A DNA stretch of 64,000 bases from Mycobacterium szulgai. GTDB lineage: Bacteria > Actinomycetota > Actinomycetes > Mycobacteriales > Mycobacteriaceae. The DNA is taken from NCBI RefSeq assembly GCF_002116635.1, contig NZ_LQPW01000144.1:17626-81625 (forward strand), in the 5' to 3' direction. The notes under the pieces were generated by a model. That model saw only the letters and a program-made list of their open reading frames with translations, did no database searches and was not told the origin of the DNA. Position numbers and translations under genes: made by a program. Of this stretch, positions 40,354 to 49,763 are shown piece after piece (the stretch's first letter is position 1; each line of letters opens with the position of its first letter).

Positions 40354-41835
40354 ATGGCGATCTGGATGGCGATACCCCCCGAGGTCCATTCGGCCCAGTT
40401 GAGCAGCGGGTCCGGGCCCGGTGGCATGTTGGCCGCGGCCGGCGCATGGCGATTGCTGAGTGCGGAGTATGCGGCCGTGGCCGACGAGTTGCGCGGCGTC
40501 CTGGCGGCCGTGCCGGCCGGGGCGTGGCAGGGGCCTACCGCCGCCCGGTATGTGGCTGCCCATCTGCCCTACCTGGCCTGGCTGACCCGTGCCACTGCCA
40601 ACAGCGCGAGCGCCGCCGCCCGGCACGAGACCGCGGCAGCGGCTTATGCGACGGCACTGGCCGCGATGCCGACCCTGGCCGAACTGGCGGTCAACCATGC
40701 GACGCATGCGGTCTTGGTCGCCAGCAACTTCTTCGGGATCAACACCATTCCGATCGCGCTGAACGAGGCCGACTACGTGCGCATGTGGGTCCAGGCGGCC
40801 ACCGCGATGACTACCTATCAGGCGGTCTCGGCCGCCGCGGTGGACCCCGCGCCGCAGACCGACCCGGCGCCCCCGATCCAGACCGCGCATGCCGACCACG
40901 CCGACGGCACCGACCAGACCGACACGGGCGGGGACAACGGCGGAATCGTCGACAACGACGGCGGTGACCCGACCCAGCTGAGTTGGTACGTGAATCGGGT
41001 CACCGAGGTGTACCAGACGCTGGCCCAAGACCTGGCGAACTTCCCGCAGGATCCGGCCGGCTCCATCGCGCAGGTCGAGGCCCACATTCCGCTGCTGGTG
41101 GCCGACGAGGTCGGTCACCTGGGTGAGGTGATCAACACGTTCACTCCGGAGTTGCAGGGGCTGGCACTCGCCCTGCCAAGTGCCAACCTCGGCTTCTTCG
41201 GCGGTGCGGCGGGGCTGAGCGGACTGGCCGGAATCCAGCCCGGCGCGCTCCCTGCGTCGGCGGCACCGGCGCCAGACGTCCCCGAGCCCGCCCTGCACGC
41301 CGTCGCGAGCTCGCCGGTCGTCAGTGCGGCGGCCGCGCCGGCCGGTGCCCCGGCCCCGGCGCCGGCTCCGACGGGTGCGCCCGCCACCATCCCCGCGGCC
41401 GGAGCCCCGCCGCCGACCGCGGCCGTCGCGGCCGCCCCCTTTCCTTATCTAGTGGGTGGGCCCGGCATCGGTAGCGGCTCGGCGATGGCCGCCGGCGCCG
41501 CCCGCAAGGCGCCGGAACCCGATCCGGTGGCGACGCCGGCAGCGGCGGCGGCGTCGGCCGGCGCCGAAGGCCGAGCGCGACGGCGCCGTCGCGCGGCGAT
41601 GCCGGATCGTGGTTACCGGCACGAGTTTCTGGGTCTCGATGCCTCGGAGCCGCAGCCTGTGGTGGTGCTGGCATCCGACCGTGGTGCGGGGGTACTAGGC
41701 TTTGCCGGCACGTCGGCGTCCGGTGCTGCCGCCGACCCGATGGGACTTGCCACTCTGGCCGGTGACGCGTTCGGCGGCGGCGCGGTCAGTCCAATGCTGC
41801 CAGGAACCTTTGATAATGAAAATCATATTCAGTAA
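40354..41835 (+). CDS. Second PPE protein upstream of eccA3, extra relative to H37Rv
   Basis: The 493-residue protein begins MAIWMAIPPEVHSAQLS, with AAGGAGGG nine bases upstream of ATG 40354; the frame back to 40264 is not needed. The PPE domain (~170 residues, FFGINTIPIALNEADYVRMW) is very close to those of the neighbours at 37754 and 49764. An acidic Asp/Thr-rich insert (DHADGTDQTD), an Ala/Pro linker, RARRRRR, and GFAGT follow. The C-terminal motif is PMLPGTFD: the PPW Trp is replaced by Phe. H37Rv has one PPE gene upstream of eccA3, so this looks like a local duplication. Its final codons lie within a zinc-box-like element. Confidence 0.9.
   Translation: MAIWMAIPPEVHSAQLSSGSGPGGMLAAAGAWRLLSAEYAAVADELRGVLAAVPAGAWQGPTAARYVAAHLPYLAWLTRATANSASAAARHETAAAAYATALAAMPTLAELAVNHATHAVLVASNFFGINTIPIALNEADYVRMWVQAATAMTTYQAVSAAAVDPAPQTDPAPPIQTAHADHADGTDQTDTGGDNGGIVDNDGGDPTQLSWYVNRVTEVYQTLAQDLANFPQDPAGSIAQVEAHIPLLVADEVGHLGEVINTFTPELQGLALALPSANLGFFGGAAGLSGLAGIQPGALPASAAPAPDVPEPALHAVASSPVVSAAAAPAGAPAPAPAPTGAPATIPAAGAPPPTAAVAAAPFPYLVGGPGIGSGSAMAAGAARKAPEPDPVATPAAAAASAGAEGRARRRRRAAMPDRGYRHEFLGLDASEPQPVVVLASDRGAGVLGFAGTSASGAAADPMGLATLAGDAFGGGAVSPMLPGTFDNENHIQ
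41811..41835 (+). promoter_or_regulatory. Zur-box-like element in the last codons of the PPE gene, before eccA3
   Basis: TGATAATGAAAATCATATTC followed by AGTAA includes the imperfect palindrome TGAAAAT-C-ATATTCA and matches the 37691 element in 20 of 25 positions. It encodes the PPE protein's last residues (about NENHIQ and the stop). It is 138 bases before eccA3 and thus well placed to control the ESX-3 core operon by zinc. Confidence 0.7.
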
Positions 41836-41926
41836 GCTTCGGTATCCGGATAACACCCAAGGTCAGTGCCACTAGAAGGGGAGTTGCGTGGGGCATCGCA
41901 CGATCTCGGTCGCCTCGACAGTTAGC

Positions 41927-41945
41927 TTAGGGAATGCTAACTTCG
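41927..41945 (+). promoter_or_regulatory. IdeR-like iron box before eccA3
   Basis: TTAGGGAATGCTAACTTCG matches the iron box TTAGGTTAGGCTAACCTAA at 13 of 19 positions. The same stretch contains the inverted repeat AGTTAGC-N9-GCTAACT (41920-41942). It lies 28 bases upstream of eccA3. ESX-3 of M. tuberculosis is known to be iron-regulated by IdeR, which supports the reading, though the match is imperfect. Confidence 0.5.
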
Positions 41946-41973
41946 GGAGGCTTACTTCCGGCGGCATCGGCTT

Positions 41974-43878
41974 ATGACGAACTTGAGTGCAGGAGACAGC
42001 AAGGGCGTGGAACGCGGTGATATCGGCATGCTGGCTCATCCACTCGCATCCCGGACCAATGGCCCGGTAAACGGAAAGGTCGATTCGGACGTCGTCAGCC
42101 GGTTCGCCACCTGTTGCCGGGCTCTCGGCATCGCGGTGTACCAGCGGCAGCGCCCAGCCGACCTGACCGCCGCCCGCACGGGATTCACCGCGCTCACCCG
42201 CATCGCCCATGACCAGTGCGACGCCTGGACCGGACTGGCCGCCGCCGGCGACCAGTCCGTCGCTGTCCTGGAAGCCGTCGCGCGCACCTCGGCCACAGCC
42301 GGATTGCTGCAGCGTCAGGTGGAATTGGCGCCCGGCGCGTTGGGCTTTCACTATGACACCGGGCTCTACCTTCGATTCCGCGCTACCGACGCCGACGACT
42401 TCAGGCTCGCGTACGCCGCCGCGCTGGCGTCGACACGGGACGTCGGCAACTATGCCAAGGCCAACGACCTGGTCAACGAAATAGCCGCGCGCCGGCCGAG
42501 CTGGCGGGAGGCGCGCTGGCTGTCCGTGGTCGTCAACTACCGGGCCGAGCGCTGGTCGACGGTGGTCAAGCTGCTCACCCCGATCGTCAACGATCCCGGT
42601 CTCGACGAGGCCTTCACGCACGCCGCCAAAATCACCCTGGGCACCGCGCTGGCCCGGCTGGGCATGTTCGCGCCGGCACTGTCCTATCTCGAGGAACCCG
42701 ACGGTCCCGTCGCAGTTGCGGCGGTTGACGGCGCGCTGGCCAAGGCGCTGGTGCTGCGTGCCCACGTGGACGAGGAGTCGGCAGCAGAAGTGCTGCAGGA
42801 CCTGTATGCGGCCCATCCGGAGAACGAACAGGTCGAACAGGCCCTCTCGGATACCAGCTTCGGCATCGTAACCACCACGGCCGGCCGGATCGAGGCTCGT
42901 ACCGATCCGTGGGATGTCGCGACCGAGCCCAGCGCGGACGACTTCATCGACCCTGCGGCGCACGAACGCAAGTCCGCGCTGCTACACGAAGCCGAGCGTC
43001 AGCTCGCCGAATTCATCGGTCTCGACGAGGTCAAGAACCAGGTCTCGCGGCTGAAGAGCTCGGTGGCCATGGAGCTGGTGCGCAAGCAGCGTGGACTGGC
43101 GGTCGCCCAGCGCACCCACCACCTGATCTTCGCCGGCCCCCCGGGAACCGGTAAGACGACGATTGCCCGCGTCGTCGCCAAGATCTATTGCGGCCTAGGG
43201 CTTTTGAAGCGGGAGAACATTCGCGAAGTGCACCGCGCCGATCTGATCGGCCAGCACATCGGCGAGACCGAGGCCAAGACCAACGCCATCATCGACAGCG
43301 CACTGGACGGAGTGCTGTTCCTCGACGAGGCCTACGCCCTGGTGGCCACCGGCGCCAAGAACGACTTCGGCCTGGTGGCCATCGACACGCTGCTGGCGCG
43401 GATGGAAAACGACCGCGACCGGCTGGTGGTGATCATCGCGGGCTACCGCGCCGATCTGGACAAGTTCCTGGACACCAACGAGGGCTTGCGGTCGCGCTTC
43501 ACCCGCAGCATCGACTTCCCGTCGTACACGTCGCATGAGCTGGTGGAGATCGCGCACAAGATGGCTGAGCAGCGCGACAGCTTCTTCGAAGAGTCGGCGC
43601 TGCAGGATCTGGAGGCGTTGTTCGCCAAGCTGGCCTCGGCGACGACACCCGACGCCAACGGAATCTCGCGGCGCAGCCTGGACATCGCCGGCAACGGCCG
43701 GTTCGTGCGCAACATCGTCGAGCGCTCCGAAGAGGAACGTGAATTCCGGCTCGACCATTCAGAACACGCCGGAACCGGCGAATTCAGCGACGAGGAACTG
43801 ATGACGATCACCGCCGCCGACGTGGGCAAATCGGTCGAGCCGCTACTGCGCGGTCTGGGACTCTCGGTGCCGGCATGA
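41974..43878 (+). CDS. eccA3: EccA3, ESX-3 AAA+ ATPase
   Basis: The 634-residue protein (EccA3 is 631 aa in H37Rv) has an N-terminal TPR-like helical domain (~1-300) and a C-terminal CbxX/CfqX-type AAA+ domain with Walker A GPPGTGKTT near residue 387, Walker B LFLDEA, and sensor/arginine finger region RSRFTRSIDFPSYT. It is cytosolic and is thought to dissociate PPE-EspG or help substrate delivery. The start is ATG at 41974; zinc- and iron-box-like elements precede it. The stop overlaps eccB3 by four bases. Confidence 0.97.
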   Translation: MTNLSAGDSKGVERGDIGMLAHPLASRTNGPVNGKVDSDVVSRFATCCRALGIAVYQRQRPADLTAARTGFTALTRIAHDQCDAWTGLAAAGDQSVAVLEAVARTSATAGLLQRQVELAPGALGFHYDTGLYLRFRATDADDFRLAYAAALASTRDVGNYAKANDLVNEIAARRPSWREARWLSVVVNYRAERWSTVVKLLTPIVNDPGLDEAFTHAAKITLGTALARLGMFAPALSYLEEPDGPVAVAAVDGALAKALVLRAHVDEESAAEVLQDLYAAHPENEQVEQALSDTSFGIVTTTAGRIEARTDPWDVATEPSADDFIDPAAHERKSALLHEAERQLAEFIGLDEVKNQVSRLKSSVAMELVRKQRGLAVAQRTHHLIFAGPPGTGKTTIARVVAKIYCGLGLLKRENIREVHRADLIGQHIGETEAKTNAIIDSALDGVLFLDEAYALVATGAKNDFGLVAIDTLLARMENDRDRLVVIIAGYRADLDKFLDTNEGLRSRFTRSIDFPSYTSHELVEIAHKMAEQRDSFFEESALQDLEALFAKLASATTPDANGISRRSLDIAGNGRFVRNIVERSEEEREFRLDHSEHAGTGEFSDEELMTITAADVGKSVEPLLRGLGLSVPA

Positions 43879-45458
43879 CCAACAATGAGCCGTCCGGCGA
43901 ATGGGCCGAAGCGCGGCGCTCATTCGCGTCCCGGACACCGGCCAACGACAACCCCGACAAGGTGGTGTACCGGCGCGGTTTCGTCACCCGGCATCAGGTG
44001 ACCGGCTGGCGGTTCGTGATGCGGCGCATCGCTTCCGGTATCGCGCTGCACGACACCCGGATGCTCGTCGACCCGTTGCGCACCCAGTCCCGCGCGATCC
44101 TGATGGGCGCGCTGCTGCTGGTCACCGGACTGGTTGGCTGCTTTGTGTTCTCGCTGATCCGGCCCAACGGGCAGGCGGGGACCAACCCGGTGCTCGCCGA
44201 TCGCTCGACCGCGGCTTTGTATGTGCGTGTGGGCGACGAGCTGCACCCGGTGCTCAACCTGACCTCGGCCCGGCTCATCGCGGGCAAACCGGTCAACCCG
44301 ACGACGGTGAAAAGCACTGAGCTGGACCGGTTTCCGCGCGGCAACCTGATCGGTATCCCGGGCGCGCCCGAGCGCATGGTGCAAAGCACCTCGCACGACG
44401 CGGACTGGACGGTGTGCGATGCGGTCAGCGGAGCCGGTGGGCGTGCCGCGAGCACCGGGGTCACGGTGGTCGCCGGGGCACCCGACAGCACCGGCCCGCG
44501 GGCGGCCACACTCGGTGCCGGACAAGCGATCCTGGCCGACAACGGCGGCGGCACCTGGTTGCTGTGGGACGGCAAACGCAGCCGCATCGACCTGGCCGAT
44601 CACGCCGTAACGAGTGCTCTCGGGCTGGGCGCCGAGGCGCCGCGGCCCATCGCCCTTGGGCTGTTCAACGCGATACCCGAGGCGCCGGCGCTGACCGCTC
44701 CGATGATCCCCAATGCCGGCACCCCGGCGAACTTCGCCGTGCCGGCGCCGATCGGGGCGGTCGTCACCGCGTACTCGCTGGACAAGACTCCACCCGACAG
44801 CTACTACGCGGTCGCACCCGACGGCCTGCAACCGATCTCGCCGGTGCTGGCCGCGATCCTGCGCAACACCAATTCCTATGGCCTGCAACAGCCGCCGCGC
44901 CTGGGCGCCGACGAGGTGGCCAAGCTGCCCGTCTCTCGGTTGCTGGACACCACGCGCTACCCGGCCCAGCAGGTCAGCCTCGTCGATGCGGCCCGCAGCC
45001 CGGTTGCCTGTGCCTTCTGGAGCAAGCCGGCCGGGGCGGCCACCAGCTCGTTGACCTTGTTGTCCGGCTCGGCGCTGCCGGTGGCCGAGGCGGTGCGCAC
45101 CGTCGAGCTGGTCGGCGGCGTGGCGCCGGGAGTGGCCACCCGTGTCGCGCTGCCGCCCGGCACGGGGTATTTCACCCAGACCGTGGGTGGCGGCGCGGCC
45201 GCACCGGCCACCGGGTCACTGTTCTGGGTCTCCGATACCGGCGTGCGCTTCGGCATCGACACCGAAGGCGAAGCCGGGCGCAAAACCGTTGAGGCCCTTG
45301 GCCTGCAAGCACCTGCGCTCTCGATACCGTGGTCCGTACTGTCGTTGTTCGCACCCGGGCCGACGCTGTCGCGCACCGACGCGCTGCTCGCGCACGACGG
45401 CCTGCCACCCGACACCAAGCCCGGCCGCCCCGCGGCGGCAGAGGGGGAGCCCCGATGA
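43875..45458 (+). CDS. eccB3: EccB3, ESX-3 membrane complex component
   Basis: This 527-residue protein (EccB3 is 538 aa) has a short cytoplasmic N-terminus, one membrane segment near residues 74-97 (LMGALLLVTGLVGCFVFSLI) and a large periplasmic part with beta-rich repeats. It is a core part of the ESX membrane channel. The start ATG overlaps the eccA3 stop (ATGA), and its own stop overlaps eccC3 in the same way, so these three are co-translated. Confidence 0.96.
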   Translation: MTNNEPSGEWAEARRSFASRTPANDNPDKVVYRRGFVTRHQVTGWRFVMRRIASGIALHDTRMLVDPLRTQSRAILMGALLLVTGLVGCFVFSLIRPNGQAGTNPVLADRSTAALYVRVGDELHPVLNLTSARLIAGKPVNPTTVKSTELDRFPRGNLIGIPGAPERMVQSTSHDADWTVCDAVSGAGGRAASTGVTVVAGAPDSTGPRAATLGAGQAILADNGGGTWLLWDGKRSRIDLADHAVTSALGLGAEAPRPIALGLFNAIPEAPALTAPMIPNAGTPANFAVPAPIGAVVTAYSLDKTPPDSYYAVAPDGLQPISPVLAAILRNTNSYGLQQPPRLGADEVAKLPVSRLLDTTRYPAQQVSLVDAARSPVACAFWSKPAGAATSSLTLLSGSALPVAEAVRTVELVGGVAPGVATRVALPPGTGYFTQTVGGGAAAPATGSLFWVSDTGVRFGIDTEGEAGRKTVEALGLQAPALSIPWSVLSLFAPGPTLSRTDALLAHDGLPPDTKPGRPAAAEGEPR

Positions 45459-48400
45459 GCCGACTGATCTTCGAGGCGCGCCGACGGCTGGCGCCGCCGA
45501 GCACTCGCAAGGGCACCATCGCCATCGAGGCGCCGCCCGAGCTGCCCCGGGTGATTCCCCCGTCGCTGCTGCGCCGGGCGTTGCCCTACATGATCGGCAT
45601 CCTGATCGTCGGCATGATCGTCGCCCTGGTCGCCACCGGGATGCGGGTGATCTCCCCGCAGACGCTGTTCTTCCCGTTCGTGCTGTTGTTGGCGGCCACC
45701 GCGCTGTACCGCGGTAATGACAACAAGATGCGCACCGAGGAGGTCGACGCAGAGCGCGCCGACTATCTGCGCTACCTGTCGGTGATCCGGGACAACATTC
45801 GGGCTGCGGCAGCCGAACAGCGCGCGGCCGCGCAGTGGTCGCATCCCGAGCCGGCTGCGCTGGCAGCGGTGCCTGGTTCGCGCCGGCAATGGGAGCGCGA
45901 TCCGCACGACCCCGACTTCCTGGTGGTGCGAGCCGGGCGCGACTGTGCGCCGTTGGCGATCGCGTTGCGGGTCAACGACATCGCCGACGAGATCGACCTG
46001 GAGCCGGTGTCGCACAGCGCATTACGCGGTTTGCTCGATACCCAGCGCACGGTGCGCGACGTGCCGACTGGCATCGACCTGACCAAGGTTTCGCGGATCA
46101 CTGTCACCGGGGACGGGGCTGACGTGCGTGGCGCGTTGCGCGCATGGATCGCCCAGGCGGTGACCTGGCACGACCCGACCGTACTCGGGGTGGCGCTGGC
46201 CACCCGTGATCTGGAATGCCCCGACTGGTCCTGGCTGAAGTGGCTGCCGCACGTGGACATTCCCGGGCAGGTCGACGGCGTCGGCCCGGCCCGCTACCTG
46301 TCCACCGATCCCGACGAGCTGGTCGTGCGGCTTGGCCCGGCACTCGTGGACCGTCCCGCCTTCACCGGTACCCGGGCAGATGCGTTGCGGCACTTGCTGA
46401 TCGTCGTCGACGACCCCGACTATGATCTGGCCGCCTCGGCACTGGCGGTGGGCCGCGCGGGGGTCACAGTGCTACACATCTGCGCCACCCAGCCGCATCG
46501 CGAGCAGTACTCGGACCCGGAAAAGCCGATCCTGCGCGTCGGCGGTGGCGCCATCCAGCGCTGGCAGACCGGCGGCTGGGCGCCCTTCATCGAGGCCGCC
46601 GACCAATTCGGCGCGCAGGAGGCTGCCCATCTGGCCCGGCGGTTGTCGCGGTGGGACTCCAACCCCACCCACGCCGGGCTGCGCTCGGCGGCCACCCGCG
46701 GCGCGAGTTTCACTACGCTGCTCGGCATTTCGGATGCCTCGCAATTGGATGTTCCCGCGCTATGGGCACCGCGCGGTCGCGACGAGGAGTTGCGCGTCCC
46801 GATCGGCGTCACCGCCACCGGCGAACCGCTGTTCTTCGATCTCAAAGACGAAGCCGAGGGCGGGATGGGTCCGCACGGCCTGATGATCGGTATGACCGGC
46901 TCGGGCAAGTCGCAGACCCTGATGTCGATTCTATTGGCGCTGTTGACCACTCACTCCGCCGACCGGCTGATCGTCATCTACGCCGACTTCAAGGGTGAGG
47001 CCGGGGCCGACAGCTTCCGGCACTTCCCCCAGGTAGTCGCGGTGATCTCGAACATGGCCGAGAAGAAGTCGCTGGCCGACCGGTTCGCCGACACGCTGCG
47101 TGGTGAGGTGGCCCGGCGTGAGGTGCTGCTGCGCGAGGCGGGCCGCCGCGTGCAGGGCAGCGCGTTCAACTCGGTGACCGAATACGAGAGCGCTGTCGCT
47201 GCCGGACATGAGTTGCCGCCGATCCCAACGCTTTTCGTGGTTGCGGACGAGTTCACCCTGATGCTGGCCGATCATCCGGAATACGCGGAGCTGTTCGACT
47301 ACGTGGCCCGCAAGGGCCGCTCGTTCCGCATCCACATCTTGTTCGCGTCGCAGACGCTGGACGTCGGCAAGATCAAGGACATCGATAAGAACACCTCCTA
47401 CCGGATCGGTTTGAAGGTGGCCAGCGCCAGTGTTTCTCGCCAGATCATCGGTGTGGAGGATGCCTACCACATCGAGGCCGGCAAGGAGCACAAGGGCGTG
47501 GGCTTCCTGGTGCCCGCACCCGGCGCGACGCCGATCAAGTTCCGCAGCACCTACGTAGACGGCATCTACGAACCCCCGCAGCAGGTGAAAGCTCTTGTGG
47601 TGCAATCCAGTCCGGAACCCAAGTTGTTCAGTGCCGGTGCGGTGGAGCCCGATCCGGGCACCGTCATCTCGGGGGCGGACGAGGAAGCGCCGATGGGCCC
47701 GCCGCGCAAGCTGATCGCGACCATCGGCGAGCAATTGGCGAGCTACGGGCCACGCGCGCCGCAACTGTGGCTGCCGCCGCTGGACGAATCCATTCCGCTG
47801 ACCTCGGTGCTGGCGCGGGCCGGCGTGCCGGGCGGAAAGTGGCGCTGGCCACTTGGTGAGATCGACAAGCCCTTCGAGATGCGGCGCGACCCGCTGGTGT
47901 TCGACGCGCGGTCCGCGGCCGGAAACATGGTGATCCACGGCGGTCCCAAATCCGGTAAATCGACTGCGCTGCAAACCTTCATCCTGTCGGCTGCGGCCCT
48001 GCACTCGCCGCACGAGGTCAGTTTCTACTGCCTGGACTACGGCGGTGGGCAACTGCGCGCACTGGAGAACCTGGCGCATGTCGGCAGTGTGGCCTCGGCG
48101 CTGGAACCCGAACGCATCCGGCGCACCTTCGGCGAGCTGGAGCAGCTGCTGCTGTCCAGGCAGCGGCGGGAAGCATTCCGCGACCGGTCCGCGAACGGCA
48201 ACGGCAACGGGAACGGCTCTGCTCCCGGCGACGACGGTTTCGGTGAAGTGTTCCTCGTCATCGACAACCTGTACGCTTTCGGACGCGACAACACCGACCA
48301 GTTCAACACGCGTAATCCGTTGCTGGCCAAGGTGACTGAACTTGTCAACGTCGGCCTGGCATACGGCATCCACGTGATCATCACCACCCCCAGCTGGCTG

Positions 48401-49450
48401 GAGGTGCCGCTGGCCATGCGCGACGGGCTTGGGCTGCGCCTCGAACTCAGGCTGCACGACGCCCGCGACAGCAACGTGCGGGTCGTGGGCGCGCTGCGCC
48501 GCCCGGCCGAGGCCGTCCCGCACGACCAGCCGGGTCGCGGATTGACCATGGCCGCAGAGCATTTCCTGTTCGCGGCTCCCGAGCTGACTCAAATCGCCGC
48601 GATCAATGCCCGCTACCCCGGTCTGACGGCTCCACCGGTACGACTGCTGCCCACCAACCTGGCAACCGAAGAGGTGGGCAAGCTGTACCGCGGACCGGGA
48701 CAAGTGGTCATTGGCCAGCGCGAGGAAGACCTGGCGCCGGTGGTGCTCGACTTCGCCGAGAACCCGCTGCTGATGGTGTTCGGGGACAGCAAGTCAGGAA
48801 AGACCACTCTGCTGCGCCACCTCATCCGCACGATTCGCGAACATTCCACCGCAGACCAGGTGGCATTCACGGTGTTCGATCGCCGGCTGCATCTGGTCGA
48901 TGAGCCGTTGTTCCCCGACAACGAGTACACCGCCAACATCGACCGGATCATTCCGGCAATGATCGGCCTGTCCAACCTCATCGAGTCGCGGCGGCCGCCG
49001 GCGGGCTTGTCGCCCGCGGAGCTGGCGCGCTGGTCCTATGAGGGCCACACCCATTACCTGATCATCGATGACGTCGACCAAATCCCGGATGCCGCGGCGA
49101 TGAGCGGGCCGTACGTCGGGCAACGCCCGTGGACTCCGCTGCTGGGCCTGCTTTCCCAGGCCGCCGATTTGGGCCTGCGGGTGATCGTGACGGCGCGTGC
49201 GTCCGGCTCGGCGCACGGGTTGATGACGAACCCGTTGCTGCGGCGCTTCAACGACCTTCAGGCAACGACGCTGATGCTGGCCGGCAATCCGGCCGATAGC
49301 GGCAAGATCCGTGGTCAGCGGTTCGGCCGGCTGCCCGCGGGCCGGGCGATGTTATTGGGTGACAGCGACAGCCCCACGTACGTGCAGTTGGTCAACCCGT
49401 TGGTCGGTGCGGCCGCGATATCTGGTGAAACGCAACAGGAGGGAAGCTAG
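45455..49450 (+). CDS. eccC3: EccC3, ESX-3 FtsK/SpoIIIE-type ATPase
   Basis: The 1331-residue protein (EccC3 is 1330 aa) has two N-terminal membrane helices (near residues 45-90) and three FtsK/SpoIIIE ATPase domains. Walker A motifs are GMTGSGKSQ (near residue 478), GGPKSGKST (near 828) and GDSKSGKTT (near 1108). Walker B counterparts are FVVADE, LVIDN and LIIDDVD; the second has Asn in place of the catalytic acid, which is usual for degenerate downstream domains. It is the motor and substrate receptor of ESX-3. The ATG 45455 overlaps the eccB3 stop; the longer frame back to 45329 is not used. Confidence 0.97.
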   Translation: MSRLIFEARRRLAPPSTRKGTIAIEAPPELPRVIPPSLLRRALPYMIGILIVGMIVALVATGMRVISPQTLFFPFVLLLAATALYRGNDNKMRTEEVDAERADYLRYLSVIRDNIRAAAAEQRAAAQWSHPEPAALAAVPGSRRQWERDPHDPDFLVVRAGRDCAPLAIALRVNDIADEIDLEPVSHSALRGLLDTQRTVRDVPTGIDLTKVSRITVTGDGADVRGALRAWIAQAVTWHDPTVLGVALATRDLECPDWSWLKWLPHVDIPGQVDGVGPARYLSTDPDELVVRLGPALVDRPAFTGTRADALRHLLIVVDDPDYDLAASALAVGRAGVTVLHICATQPHREQYSDPEKPILRVGGGAIQRWQTGGWAPFIEAADQFGAQEAAHLARRLSRWDSNPTHAGLRSAATRGASFTTLLGISDASQLDVPALWAPRGRDEELRVPIGVTATGEPLFFDLKDEAEGGMGPHGLMIGMTGSGKSQTLMSILLALLTTHSADRLIVIYADFKGEAGADSFRHFPQVVAVISNMAEKKSLADRFADTLRGEVARREVLLREAGRRVQGSAFNSVTEYESAVAAGHELPPIPTLFVVADEFTLMLADHPEYAELFDYVARKGRSFRIHILFASQTLDVGKIKDIDKNTSYRIGLKVASASVSRQIIGVEDAYHIEAGKEHKGVGFLVPAPGATPIKFRSTYVDGIYEPPQQVKALVVQSSPEPKLFSAGAVEPDPGTVISGADEEAPMGPPRKLIATIGEQLASYGPRAPQLWLPPLDESIPLTSVLARAGVPGGKWRWPLGEIDKPFEMRRDPLVFDARSAAGNMVIHGGPKSGKSTALQTFILSAAALHSPHEVSFYCLDYGGGQLRALENLAHVGSVASALEPERIRRTFGELEQLLLSRQRREAFRDRSANGNGNGNGSAPGDDGFGEVFLVIDNLYAFGRDNTDQFNTRNPLLAKVTELVNVGLAYGIHVIITTPSWLEVPLAMRDGLGLRLELRLHDARDSNVRVVGALRRPAEAVPHDQPGRGLTMAAEHFLFAAPELTQIAAINARYPGLTAPPVRLLPTNLATEEVGKLYRGPGQVVIGQREEDLAPVVLDFAENPLLMVFGDSKSGKTTLLRHLIRTIREHSTADQVAFTVFDRRLHLVDEPLFPDNEYTANIDRIIPAMIGLSNLIESRRPPAGLSPAELARWSYEGHTHYLIIDDVDQIPDAAAMSGPYVGQRPWTPLLGLLSQAADLGLRVIVTARASGSAHGLMTNPLLRRFNDLQATTLMLAGNPADSGKIRGQRFGRLPAGRAMLLGDSDSPTYVQLVNPLVGAAAISGETQQEGS

Positions 49451-49452
49451 TC

Positions 49453-49761
49453 ATGACGCTGCGAGTGGTTCCCGAGGGGCTGGCTGCGACCAGCGCGGCG
49501 GTGGAGGAGCTGACTGCGCGATTGGCCGCCGCACACGCGAGCGCGACTCCATTGATCACCGCGGTGGCCCCACCGGCGGCCGATCCGGTGTCGCTGCAGA
49601 CGGCGGCCGGGTTCAGCGCCCAGGGCCAGGAACACGCCGTCGTAGCGGCCCAAGGGGTTGAAGAGCTCGGTCGTGCCGGTGTCGGGGTCGGCGAAGCCGG
49701 CGCCGGTTATCTCGCCGGTGATGCCGCGGCCGCCGCGACCTACGGGATCGCCGGCGCCTGA
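49453..49761 (+). CDS. PE5: PE5, ESX-3 secreted PE protein
   Basis: This 102-residue protein has the length of Rv0285 PE5. It is a PE domain alone (VPEGLAATSAAVEEL) of helix-turn-helix form, with the C-terminal YxxxD secretion motif as YLAGD. It pairs with the PPE4 protein encoded two bases downstream; the PE-PPE dimer is exported by ESX-3 and in M. tuberculosis PE5-PPE4 is required for siderophore (mycobactin)-mediated iron use. It begins two bases after the eccC3 stop. Confidence 0.96.
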   Translation: MTLRVVPEGLAATSAAVEELTARLAAAHASATPLITAVAPPAADPVSLQTAAGFSAQGQEHAVVAAQGVEELGRAGVGVGEAGAGYLAGDAAAAATYGIAGA

Positions 49762-49763
49762 CC

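Noticed and set aside
46931..48703. 590-aa minus-strand open frame inside eccC3
   Set aside because: Antisense to three well-defined ATPase domains; no own features.
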